From Polaromonas sp. YR568 (GTDB lineage: Bacteria > Pseudomonadota > Gammaproteobacteria > Burkholderiales > Burkholderiaceae_C), in NCBI GenBank assembly GCA_945878995.1, contig CAMCUN010000027.1:1-47498 (forward strand): a DNA stretch of 47,498 nucleotides. The letters run 5' to 3'. Of this stretch, positions 36,006 to 43,693 are shown piece after piece (the stretch's first letter is position 1; each line of letters starts with the position of its first letter). Below the pieces are notes generated by a model. It was not told the DNA's origin and did not search any database. It saw nothing but the letters and a program-made list of their open reading frames with translations. The position numbers and the translations under genes are program-made.

Positions 36006-37879
36006 GTGCAGCTGATGCCGTGAACGCGGCCAGCCCCGCCAACACCACAGCGCCTTTGGGCTGGCGGCGGCTGGCCCTTTTGGACGAATGGGTGTCCTCA
36101 GCCGCCTTGGGACTGATGGTGCTGATCCCGGTGATTGAAATTGCCATGCGCCCGCTGACGGGCAGCGGCATCATGAATGCACCCGTGGTGGTTCAGCATT
36201 TGGGCTTGGTGCTGGCCATGTGGGGCGCTTTGGCCGCCGAGAGGCATGGTCACCTGAGCACGCTGGCAGGCGGGCGCACCCAGGGTCCCGGCCTGCACGC
36301 CTGGACCGGGGCGCTGGCCTACGGCACGGCCGCGCTGGTGTGCGGCATGCTGGCCATGTGCAGCTGGCAGTTGGTGGCCAGCGAACGCCTGGCCGCACAA
36401 GAGCTGGCCTACGGCGTGCCCACCTGGTGGGTGCAGCTGAGCATGCCGCTGGGCTTTGCGCTCATGGGCCTCAAGCTGGGCGCGCGCGGTGTGCCCGCGT
36501 CCCTTGCACCTTGGAGGTTTGCGCTCGGCCTGGCCCTCACCGCCGCTGGCGCCTGGCTGCTCAGCGAGTTTGACGGCAGCGCCCTGGTGCTGTGGCCTGC
36601 TCTGCTCTTGCTGGTGTTGGCCTTGCTCGCGGGTGCGCCCATCTTTGCTATTTTGGGCGGCCTCGCCCTGGCCTTGTTTTGGCAAGACGGCCTGCCGCTG
36701 GCTGCGGTGGCTCTCTCGCACTACCAAATCACCGTCAACCCCTCGCTGCCCGCCCTGCCCTTGTTCACCCTGGCCGGCCTGGTGTTTGCGCGCACGGGCG
36801 CGGCCGAGCGCTTGGGTCAGTTGTTTGTGGCCCTCATGGGGCAAGGCACACGCGGCACGGTGCTGGCCGCGGCCGTGCTGTGCTCGTGCTTCACGGCTTT
36901 TACAGGCGGCAGCGGCGTCACCATCTTGGCCTTGGGTGGGCTCTTAGTGCCTTTGCTGCTCAAGTCGGGCTACCCAGAAAACCGCAGCATCAGCCTGGTC
37001 ACCAGCGCCAGCGCCTTGGGCGTGTTGCTGGCGCCCTCGGTGCCGCTCATCATGTACGCCGTGATGGCGCGCGTGCCCATCCACACCATGTTTTTGGCAG
37101 GCATCTTGCCCGCGCTGGTGATGATTGCTTTTTTGCTGGTGTTTGGCGGCTACCTGCGCCGCACGCCGTCGGGGCTGAGCATGGCCAGCCCATTACCCAC
37201 AACACCCCAAACACCCCCTGTGCTCTGGCGTGCGGCCTGGGCCGCCAAATGGGAGATGCTCGCGCCCGTGGTGGCCATTGGCGCTTTGGTCAGCGGGCTG
37301 GCCACGCCCACCGAGAGCGCGGCAGTCACGGCCTTGTACGCCATCGTCACGCAAGCCTGGGCGCACCGCGAGCTGAGCTTTCGCCTCTTGCTGCGCTGCC
37401 TCAACGAGTCGGCGCAAATCATTGGTGGCGTGCTGCTGATTTTGGGCATGGCCCTGGCCTTGACCAACTTCTTGATTGACGCGGGCATTCCAGACGCGGC
37501 CATTGAAGCGGTGCAAAGCGCCATTCCCAACAAATGGGTGTTTTTGCTGGTGCTCACCGCGTTTTTGCTGCTGGCCGGCGCACTGATGGAAATTTTTGCC
37601 GCCATCGTGGTGCTGGTGCCCCTGCTCTTGCCCGTGGCCATGAGCTACGGCATAGACCCGGTGCACTTCGGCATTATTTTTTTGGCCGCCATGGAAATGG
37701 GTTTCTTGTGCCCGCCTGCGGGCATGAACATTTACTTTTCGTCCGCCATGTTCGGCAAGTCCGTGCGCGAAGTGGCCGTGGCCGTGCTGCCCGCCTTGCT
37801 GGCCATCTTCCTGGGCACCTTGGTCATCGCGGCTGTGCCTTGGTTGTCGACGGGGCTGGTAGGGTTGTTCAAAGCCTGA
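36002..37879 (+). CDS. TRAP transporter fused permease (DctQ-DctM-like)
   Basis: A 625-residue inner-membrane protein. The first ~185 residues look like a small DctQ-type subunit with four helices. The remainder is a DctM-type large permease with about 12 helices (motifs AFTGGSGVTILALGGL and LCPPAGMNIYFSSAMFG). It starts with GTG, overlapping the TatP stop. Fusion of the two membrane subunits is common in some TRAP classes and in Treponema TPAT. It uses an Na+ or H+ gradient to import the ligand delivered by TatP. Confidence 0.9.
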   Translation: MSAADAVNAASPANTTAPLGWRRLALLDEWVSSAALGLMVLIPVIEIAMRPLTGSGIMNAPVVVQHLGLVLAMWGALAAERHGHLSTLAGGRTQGPGLHAWTGALAYGTAALVCGMLAMCSWQLVASERLAAQELAYGVPTWWVQLSMPLGFALMGLKLGARGVPASLAPWRFALGLALTAAGAWLLSEFDGSALVLWPALLLLVLALLAGAPIFAILGGLALALFWQDGLPLAAVALSHYQITVNPSLPALPLFTLAGLVFARTGAAERLGQLFVALMGQGTRGTVLAAAVLCSCFTAFTGGSGVTILALGGLLVPLLLKSGYPENRSISLVTSASALGVLLAPSVPLIMYAVMARVPIHTMFLAGILPALVMIAFLLVFGGYLRRTPSGLSMASPLPTTPQTPPVLWRAAWAAKWEMLAPVVAIGALVSGLATPTESAAVTALYAIVTQAWAHRELSFRLLLRCLNESAQIIGGVLLILGMALALTNFLIDAGIPDAAIEAVQSAIPNKWVFLLVLTAFLLLAGALMEIFAAIVVLVPLLLPVAMSYGIDPVHFGIIFLAAMEMGFLCPPAGMNIYFSSAMFGKSVREVAVAVLPALLAIFLGTLVIAAVPWLSTGLVGLFKA

Positions 37880-37931
37880 GGACTGGCAGTGCGGTCAGTG
37901 CTGAAGTGCCATCAGCTCATCGCACCCCCAA

Positions 37932-37948
37932 AGTGCAATGATTGCACT
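37932..37948. promoter_or_regulatory. Perfect palindrome upstream of the DUF4160 gene (candidate operator)
   Basis: AGTGCAAT and ATTGCACT form an 8-base inverted repeat around a single G. The repeat ends at the first base of a TAAAAT hexamer (37948-37953), a possible -10. It lies 12 bases before the GTG start and would be blocked by a bound repressor. The downstream gene encodes an HTH protein, so autoregulation is plausible. Confidence 0.55.
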
Positions 37949-37960
37949 AAAATCAGCATC

Positions 37961-38191
37961 GTGCCAGTGATTCAACGCTTTGCCCAATGTCGGCTGAGAA
38001 TCAACGCCAAGGATCACCCACCACCGCACTTTCATGTCTTGCTCAATGATGGGCGAGAGGCTTGGGTCGCGATCAGCGACCTGAAAATCGTTCACGGAAA
38101 GGTTGCTGCGCGCGAGATTGTTGATGTTTTGGACTGGGCCAAAGCCAACCGAGCCCTGCTGGCCACCACCTTTGAGGAACTGCAACGATGA
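37961..38191 (+). CDS. DUF4160 domain protein (small, paired with DUF2442 protein)
   Basis: A 76-residue protein starting with GTG. It has the DUF4160 pattern with a conserved histidine pair (PPPHFHVLLNDGREAWVAI) and ends TFEEL. Upstream in-frame GTG codons exist, but homology begins at PVIQRF, and there is no ribosome site. DUF4160 genes are found next to DUF2442 genes in many bacteria, in mobile or toxin-antitoxin-like pairs, though no biochemical function is established to my knowledge. It overlaps the next gene by ATGA. Confidence 0.8.
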   Translation: MPVIQRFAQCRLRINAKDHPPPHFHVLLNDGREAWVAISDLKIVHGKVAAREIVDVLDWAKANRALLATTFEELQR

Positions 38192-38688
38192 GCAAAGATC
38201 ATTTCGTATTGACGGCCGTGCAAGCCCTGCCCAACTGCTGCTTGCGATTGCGCTACGAGGACGGAAAGACTATGGAGGTGGACTTGAGCGAGCGGGTTCG
38301 GAGCACCATTTTTTTGGCGCCGCTCAATGACGCGGCACTTTTTAGCAAAGCCAAACTGGGCTTTGGTGGCCGCTCAGTGGACTGGATCGAAGATGAACTT
38401 GACCTGGGCTCCGACAACCTGAGGCATCTGGCCACCGAGCAAGCCGGAGGAATTGGTCATGAGCGAATTTGGACCTGGCTGCACGACACCGGCATGACGC
38501 TGGAGCAAGCGGCCCAAGCGCTGGGCATTTCCCGTCGGATGTTGATCTACTACCGCGACGGCGAAAAGGCCATCCCTCGCGCCATCTGGCTGGCATGCCT
38601 GGGGTGGTTGGCCGTTCGCCCCCAAGGAAAGCACTTGCCCCTGCACCCGCCATCGGCTCGGGAGTACGCAGCCCTGCACCCGGCCTGA
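38188..38688 (+). CDS. DUF2442 protein with C-terminal helix-turn-helix
   Basis: A 166-residue protein. The first ~80 residues resemble DUF2442, with LRLRYEDGKTMEVDLSERV and SVDWIEDELDLGSDNLR. The C-terminal part reads as a HTH, LEQAAQALGISRRMLIYYRD, that should bind DNA. It shares an ATGA overlap with DUF4160. The fused HTH makes it the likely regulator of the upstream palindrome (inference). Its base composition is a bit less GC-biased than neighbouring genes, hinting at possible transfer; not quantified. Confidence 0.8.
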   Translation: MSKDHFVLTAVQALPNCCLRLRYEDGKTMEVDLSERVRSTIFLAPLNDAALFSKAKLGFGGRSVDWIEDELDLGSDNLRHLATEQAGGIGHERIWTWLHDTGMTLEQAAQALGISRRMLIYYRDGEKAIPRAIWLACLGWLAVRPQGKHLPLHPPSAREYAALHPA

Positions 38689-38924
38689 GCTGCTAGGGTG
38701 ATCTTTGAACGATTGACAAAGCCTTGCCCACCGCAAGCTGGCCGTCCCCATGGTGGGACAGCTCACTTGAATTTGTAAACGCTGTGCGCACCTGCGGTGA
38801 CCTCAGGGCAAAGATTCATGGGCAATGAGCAGCCGCCACACACACCAAGCTTTGTTTTTTAGCCCCTGCGCGCCACACAGGGCAGCTCATGGGCAAAATG
38901 AGTGCAATCCCAAAGGAGTTCCCC

Positions 38925-39761
38925 ATGCGCACATTTCCCTTTAATTGCCTTGCCCTCGCCAGCATGGCGGCATCCCTGGCAGCCACCCCTGCCCTGGCAC
39001 AGAACGCCAACACGCAGCCGCTGTGGGAGCTGGGCGCAGTGGGCCTAGGCGTGTCCCAGCAGGCTTACCCGGGCGCCAGCGCCCAGGTCTCGCGCGGGCT
39101 GGCGCTGCCTTACTTTGTGTACCGAGGCGAGGTCCTGCGCGCCGACCGAGACACGGCGGGCCTGCGCGCCATCAAGACCGAGCGCATGGAACTTGACATC
39201 GGCGTGGCCGGCTCATTCGGCGCGCGGGCTGACGAAGTTGACGAGCGCAAAGGCATGCCCACGCTGGGCACACTGATTGAGTTTGGCCCCCGCGTGAAAT
39301 GGAAACTCAGCGAAGACCAATCCGGCGGAGGCTGGCGAGCAGAGCTGCCGCTGCGCGGCGTGTTCGACCTCAGCGACGGGGCAGCTCACCGCGGCATGGC
39401 CTTTGAGCCCAAGCTGGTGTACCAACGCCGGGCCAGCGCCGGCTGGTTTTACTCCACCAGCGTGAGCGCCATCGTGGCCGACAAACGCCTGGCCCAAAGC
39501 TTCTACGGGGTGGCCCCCCAGTACGCCTTGGCCAGCCGCCCAAGCTACGAGGCGCAAAGCGGCCTGGTGGCATTGCGGCTGAACGCGTCGGTGTTCCACC
39601 AACTGTCGCGCGACTGGCGCGTCTTTGGCTTCGGCCGCATCGACAGCGTGGCAGGCGCCGCCAACGAAAACAGCCCCTTGGTCAAAAAAACCAACGGCGC
39701 CTCCCTGGGGTTGGGCCTGACCTACACCTGGCTGCGGTCTGAGCGCAGCGCGGTGGACTGA
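38925..39761 (+). CDS. MipA/OmpV-family outer membrane protein
   Basis: A 278-residue exported protein. A signal peptide ends near ALA-QN (residue 25). The mature part has alternating hydrophobic beta-strands and the MipA/OmpV pattern (LPYFVYRGEVLRADRD at about 60-75), ending with a terminal beta strand LGLGLTYTWLRS. An AAAGGAG lies 6 bases before the ATG at 38925. MipA in E. coli is a scaffold for the murein hydrolase MltA; OmpV in Vibrio is a porin-like antigen. Which role it has here is unknown. It stands alone. Confidence 0.85.
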   Translation: MRTFPFNCLALASMAASLAATPALAQNANTQPLWELGAVGLGVSQQAYPGASAQVSRGLALPYFVYRGEVLRADRDTAGLRAIKTERMELDIGVAGSFGARADEVDERKGMPTLGTLIEFGPRVKWKLSEDQSGGGWRAELPLRGVFDLSDGAAHRGMAFEPKLVYQRRASAGWFYSTSVSAIVADKRLAQSFYGVAPQYALASRPSYEAQSGLVALRLNASVFHQLSRDWRVFGFGRIDSVAGAANENSPLVKKTNGASLGLGLTYTWLRSERSAVD

Positions 39762-39825
39762 GGGCTTCTAACCCAAGGCGGTGAAGACCGGAGAGCTCTT
39801 GCCGGCCATGGGCCGTTTCGCGGAA

Positions 39826-40095
39826 CTAAGACTTGCGCGCCTGGGCCAAATCGTTCTCTAACAACAAGCGCACATACCGGGTGTAGGGCAAGCCATGCTC
39901 CTGGGCGCGGTGCTTGACCGCGTCCAGCAAAGCCTGCGGCAATCGCAAATGCATGGCGGCTGACTTGGCTTCAAGTTCAAAACGCATGGGCTTAAAACCA
40001 CTCAAGTCAAAGGCCGTCAAGTCGGCATGCGCCACAAAGTCCTCGGCAGCGGCGTCGCTGGGCAAACTGGGCATGGGCTTAAGTTTGGTTTTCAT
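39826..40095 (-). CDS. brnA: BrnA-family antitoxin
   Basis: An 89-residue protein with the BrnA pattern: acidic/linker part, then PMRFELEAKSAAMHLRLPQ leading into a ribbon-helix-helix, ALLDAVKHRAQEHGLPYTR. Start at 40095 is chosen because the family begins here and overlaps the toxin gene by 17 bases; the open frame extends further upstream in the toxin gene. BrnA dimers neutralise the BrnT RNase and repress the operon. The antitoxin is intact, while the toxin appears truncated. Confidence 0.85.
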   Translation of the reverse strand: MKTKLKPMPSLPSDAAAEDFVAHADLTAFDLSGFKPMRFELEAKSAAMHLRLPQALLDAVKHRAQEHGLPYTRYVRLLLENDLAQARKS

Positions 40096-40303
40096 AGTGG
40101 TCAATCTCTGGCTGGTGCATGAAGCGGGCGCTGATGGGTCGCAAAAAGGTCTTTGAGTCGCGGTGACGCAAGGTGAAAACCAAAAAAACGAATCGCCCTT
40201 CGGCTGTTTGGCCAATGGCACGCATGCGTGGCTCATGAGGGTGAGGGTCAGCCATGACCGCAGGCTCGCCCAAAAGAGCTGACTCCACTTGCTCTTTGCT
40301 CAC
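40079..40303 (-). CDS. brnT: BrnT-family toxin, 5'-truncated by REP element
   Basis: 74 residues from a GTG start; family members are about 90-100. In-frame codons upstream of the GTG still read NWPKCGKHGV, matching the N-terminal BrnT motif around KHGVS, and then hit a TAG that is part of the REP sequence TGTAGGAG (40334-40341 on this strand). So the start codon and the first residues, usually including a Phe/Trp-Asp stretch, have been replaced by repeat DNA. The later core (AIGQTAEGRFVFLVFTLR, ISARFM) is intact. The toxin is therefore probably inactive or produced only as a short form. Confidence 0.75.
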   Translation of the reverse strand: MSKEQVESALLGEPAVMADPHPHEPRMRAIGQTAEGRFVFLVFTLRHRDSKTFLRPISARFMHQPEIDHYENQT

Positions 40304-40331
40304 GCCGTGCTTGCCGCATTTGGGCCAATTT

Positions 40332-40546
40332 GGCTCCTACAGTGGCTTGCATCAGCGCCTAAGAATCGAAACCTTCGCTGGCAGGCCAGCTCCTACAAAG
40401 ACAAGACCCGTCTATCCCCTGTAGGAGCTGGCCTGCCGGCGAATGAGGGCATGAGGCGATATTCGTTGACCGGCACGAATCGCTTGCAGGCAAGCTCCTA
40501 CAAGTTCAAAACACGTGTCCCCTGTGGGAGCTTGCCAGCAAGCGAA
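40332..40546. repeat. REP/BIME-like cluster upstream of truncated brnT
   Basis: The cluster holds a partial right-hand element at 40332-40341 (GGCTCCTACA), a right-hand element at 40374-40397, a full unit at 40420-40502 and a left-hand element at 40523-40546 (TGTGGGAGCTTGCCAGCAAG then CGAA). It lies between brnT and the following minus-strand gene, whose stop is 11 bases beyond. The TAG in the first element terminates the brnT reading frame. Confidence 0.85.
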
Positions 40547-40556
40547 TGCGCGGCGC

Positions 40557-41132
40557 TCACAAATCCGGGAAAGCGCGCAGAGGTGCCGCAGCACTGGCCG
40601 GTACAGGCGTGCGGGCGCCATTCATCACCATGGACAGCAAGGCGTAGTAGCCATTGATGCCTGTCAAATCCACCACGCCCTGCTCACCAAACAAGCGCAG
40701 CGCCTGCGCCCAGGTGGCGTCGCTCACGCTGCGGTTGTGGTGCAGTTCGGTAGAAAAGGCGTACACGGCGGCCTCATCTTCGGGCAAATCAGTGGGTTGT
40801 CGGCCGTCTTGTAATGCGGCAATGGTGGCGGCGGCCAGCCCCGCGCGCTCGGCAATCGGGGCGTGAATGGCCCACTCCACGGGCTGGGACCAAAAGCGGG
40901 AGGTGACCAGAATGGCCAGCTCGGACAGGCGCAAGGTCAGCGCGCTGCGGTAACGAAGGTACTCGCCCATGCGCTGGGCGTGGTCCATCAGCTCGGGGCT
41001 GCGCAGCAAGGGTACAAAGGGCGAGATGAGTCCGCCGCGCGGGCCGTCAATGATGACTTGGGCGTATTTTTTCTGCTCTGGCGTCCATTGCGCTTGGGGA
41101 ATGGGGGGGAGTCGGTCGGGCTTGGCGGTCAT
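40557..41132 (-). CDS. Carboxymuconolactone decarboxylase-like protein
   Basis: A 191-residue all-helical protein of the CMD/AhpD-like superfamily, start at the ATG in GACCGCCAAG context. The central helix reads WSQPVEWAIHAPIAERAGL. The Glu and His that coordinate the active site are kept, but the CxxC of AhpD-type peroxidases is absent, as in gamma-carboxymuconolactone decarboxylase. The function may be a decarboxylase or lactonase-type reaction on an aromatic breakdown product. It lies about 110 bases downstream of a Bug protein gene on the same strand, suggesting a link to uptake of an organic acid. Confidence 0.8.
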   Translation of the reverse strand: MTAKPDRLPPIPQAQWTPEQKKYAQVIIDGPRGGLISPFVPLLRSPELMDHAQRMGEYLRYRSALTLRLSELAILVTSRFWSQPVEWAIHAPIAERAGLAAATIAALQDGRQPTDLPEDEAAVYAFSTELHHNRSVSDATWAQALRLFGEQGVVDLTGINGYYALLSMVMNGARTPVPASAAAPLRAFPDL

Positions 41133-41243
41133 GTGGTCCAAAAAAGCGGAGTGAAAAAACGAAACCGCCGCACTTTGCGCAGTGCGGCGTCGCGTGGAAT
41201 AAGCAGCAGGCGCCTAAAGCCGCAAGTCATGCGGCCAAGGCGA

Positions 41244-42200
41244 TTATTCCGTGATGTTGTTGTCCTTGATGAACTTGGCCCAGGTCGAAATTTGCTTGTC
41301 CACAAAGGGCTTGAACACCTCGGGGCCGGCGGCCAAAATGTCAATGCCTTGGGCATTGAGCTTTTGCGCCACCTCGGGCGTGCGCAGGGCTTTGGCCAGG
41401 GCGTCATTGAAACGGCTGATCACGGCGGGCGGCAATTTGGCCGGGCCAATCACGCCCCACCAGGCCGGCGCGTCAAAACCTGGGAAACCGCTCTCGGCAA
41501 TGGTGGGCACATCGGGCATTTGGCGCGAGCGCTTGCTGGTGCTCACCACCAAGGGCTTGACGTTGCCTGCATCTACCTGTGGCTTGACCAAAAACAGCGA
41601 GCCCACCACCAGCGGCACATGGCCGCCTGCTGCGTCGGTCATGAGCGGGCCGCCCCCACGGTAGGGCACATGGGTCCAGTCAAAGCCTGCCGTTTTGGCC
41701 AGCGACGCCAGGGCCAAGTGGCCCAAGCTGCCCGCACCTATGGTGCCGTAGCTGGTTTTTTGCTTGGCCTTGGAGGCCTCCACAAGCTGCGCAAAACTGG
41801 TGACAGGCGAGCCCTTGCTTGCGCCCAACAGCATGGGCGCGGTGCCAATGAGGTGGATGTGCTCTAAGTCTTTGAGCGTGTCAAAAGGCATGCTGGGCTT
41901 GAGGCCGGGGTTCACGCCGTGGGTGTCAAACACCACGCCAAAGGTGTAGCCATCTGGCGCGGCCCTGGCCACCGCCTGCGTGCCCACCACGCCAGAGGCA
42001 CCGCCTATGTTTTCCACCACCACGGTTTGATTAAGCTGCAGCCGCAAAGCCTCGGCCAAGATGCGGGACACCTGGTCCACCGAGCCGCCGGGAGGGAACA
42101 CCGCAATCAGGCGAATGGGCTTGGCCGTGGGCCACTCTTGCGCCAGCCCCAAACTGGCCGACAAACCCAGCAAAGCCACCACAACGCATTTTTTAAACAT
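41244..42200 (-). CDS. Bug-family (TctC-type) periplasmic binding protein
   Basis: A 318-residue protein with a signal peptide (KKCVVVALLGLSASLGLAQ, cleaved near A20). The mature start WPTAKPIRLIAVFPPGG is the Bug hallmark. The start at 42200 has AAGGTGAA 6 bases upstream. It precedes the CMD-like gene on the minus strand; no permease gene is present. The ligand is likely a carboxylate, unknown. Confidence 0.92.
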   Translation of the reverse strand: MFKKCVVVALLGLSASLGLAQEWPTAKPIRLIAVFPPGGSVDQVSRILAEALRLQLNQTVVVENIGGASGVVGTQAVARAAPDGYTFGVVFDTHGVNPGLKPSMPFDTLKDLEHIHLIGTAPMLLGASKGSPVTSFAQLVEASKAKQKTSYGTIGAGSLGHLALASLAKTAGFDWTHVPYRGGGPLMTDAAGGHVPLVVGSLFLVKPQVDAGNVKPLVVSTSKRSRQMPDVPTIAESGFPGFDAPAWWGVIGPAKLPPAVISRFNDALAKALRTPEVAQKLNAQGIDILAAGPEVFKPFVDKQISTWAKFIKDNNITE

Positions 42201-42520
42201 TTTGGATTCACCTTTTAAAGAGGGGTGATCGTAAAAATTCAAGGCCAGCAGCACCATGTGTGCTTACCCTTAGGGCGGGGCGTGGGTGACGCTAGGCCAC
42301 ACACCCGGGTCTGATCAAATGAAATTTCCCGTCGGTCGCAGCCTCCTAAGCTGGCCTTACCGCGCTTGGCGCGCGCCTTCCACGAAGCGAGAACCTGTAT
42401 CGCACGCCATTCAGCGTGAATCAACGAGACAGGCCCAGAGAAGTCCACCAGAGCGGCAGATGCAGGGGAACCCATGTCTGGCTGCCTGCACGAGGCAGGC
42501 GGTGGCCCACAAGCCCGCTG
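42201..42520. other. Intergenic stretch between a Bug gene and the acyl-CoA dehydrogenase gene
   Basis: 320 bases with no gene that I can support. A 78-codon minus-strand frame (42239-42475) has no recognisable motif or strong start. The segment has lower coding-like bias than its neighbours; it may contain the Bug gene promoter, but no clear -35/-10 pair was found. Confidence 0.5.
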
Positions 42521-43657
42521 TCAAAGACCGAGTTCTTTGGCGATGATGCTTTTTTGAATTTCATTGGCGCCACCGCCAACCATGCCGTGCTTGGCTTCGC
42601 GAAAGTAGCGCTCCATGTCCTGCTCAGGCAACTGGGAGTAGCCGCCCAGGGCCTGCATGCCGTTGAAGGCGGTCTTGAACAAGGCGTCTACCGCGAACAC
42701 CTTGGCCATGGATACTTCCTTGACGGCGCGCACCCCCTGCGCCATCTTGGTGGCGGCCGAGTAGGTCAGCAAGCGCGCGGCCTCGATCTGGGTGGCGTCT
42801 TCGGCCATCCTGTGCTTGAGCACCTGAAAGTCCGAGAGGGACCGGCCAAAGGCCTTGCGGTCTTTGGTGTAGCGCAAGGTGTCGTCCAGCGCGGTCTGCG
42901 CGTTGCCGACATAGGAGGCGGCCAGGCTCAGCCGCTCGTGCTCGAGGTGCTCGCCAATGTAGGCCCAGCCCTGGCCGACTTCACCAAGCAGGTTTTCCTT
43001 GGGCAAGCGCACGTTGTCCAGGTAAAGCTGCGTGGTGCCCAGGCTGCGGCGCACGATGGTGTTGAGCTTGGTGATGGTCAGCCCTGGCGCGTCATTGGGC
43101 AGCAGAAAAAGGCTCAGGCCCTTGTAGCGCTCTTCACCGGTGCGGGCCATCAGCACGATCAGGGTGCCGGGAATGTGCGCGCCTGAGCACCACGTCTTGT
43201 TGCCGTTGAGCACCCATTCGTCTCCGTCGAGCACGGCCTTGGTCTTGGCGTTGGCTGCGTCCGAGCCCGACTGCGGCTCCGAGATAGAAATGGAAAAGGT
43301 GCGCTCGCCCTTGAGAAACAGCGGCAGGTACTGGGCCTTTTGCGCCGCCGTGCCGTGGGCCGAGATGTTCGTGGCGGTGAACATCGAGGTCATGATGCAG
43401 GCGGCTGTGTCCAGGCTGTACTTGGCAATCGCTTCACAGAAGATGGCGAACATGACGGGGTCTGCCTCGGCCCCACCGTCTTCCTCGGGCAGCAGCAGGC
43501 CCAGCCAGCCGAGTTGCCCCATCTTGCGGTACACCTCCCAGGGGAACTCGCGGCTGGCGTCATGCGCGCGGGTGTATTCGCGACCGACTTCCTTTTCCAT
43601 GAACGCGTTGACGGTGTCGCGCCACATGCGCTGCTCTTCGGTGAAATTGAAATCCAT
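42521..43657 (-). CDS. Acyl-CoA dehydrogenase
   Basis: A 378-residue FAD enzyme. FAD and substrate motifs include SISEPQSGSDAAN and the KDRKAFGRSLSDFQ segment. The C-terminal base position, normally YEGT, reads MVGGGANEIQ, so Glu is replaced by Gly. A Glu in LEHERLSLAA sits where isovaleryl-CoA and long-chain dehydrogenases carry their catalytic Glu, so the enzyme can still be active. It is the last gene on the minus strand of a cluster with a Bug protein and an enoyl-CoA hydratase, so it oxidises an acyl-CoA feeding the hydratase (inference). Confidence 0.92.
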   Translation of the reverse strand: MDFNFTEEQRMWRDTVNAFMEKEVGREYTRAHDASREFPWEVYRKMGQLGWLGLLLPEEDGGAEADPVMFAIFCEAIAKYSLDTAACIMTSMFTATNISAHGTAAQKAQYLPLFLKGERTFSISISEPQSGSDAANAKTKAVLDGDEWVLNGNKTWCSGAHIPGTLIVLMARTGEERYKGLSLFLLPNDAPGLTITKLNTIVRRSLGTTQLYLDNVRLPKENLLGEVGQGWAYIGEHLEHERLSLAASYVGNAQTALDDTLRYTKDRKAFGRSLSDFQVLKHRMAEDATQIEAARLLTYSAATKMAQGVRAVKEVSMAKVFAVDALFKTAFNGMQALGGYSQLPEQDMERYFREAKHGMVGGGANEIQKSIIAKELGL

Positions 43658-43693
43658 TTTTTCCTCGTTCGGTGCACAAAAGACTGCCCAGAC

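Noticed and set aside
38816..39013. A 65-codon minus-strand frame upstream of the MipA-like gene
   Set aside because: It overlaps the signal peptide of the well-supported MipA/OmpV gene in the opposite direction and has no family features.
42239..42475. A 78-codon minus-strand frame in the gap before the acyl-CoA dehydrogenase gene
   Set aside because: No recognisable motif or convincing start; I list the stretch as gene-free, though a small unknown gene cannot be excluded.
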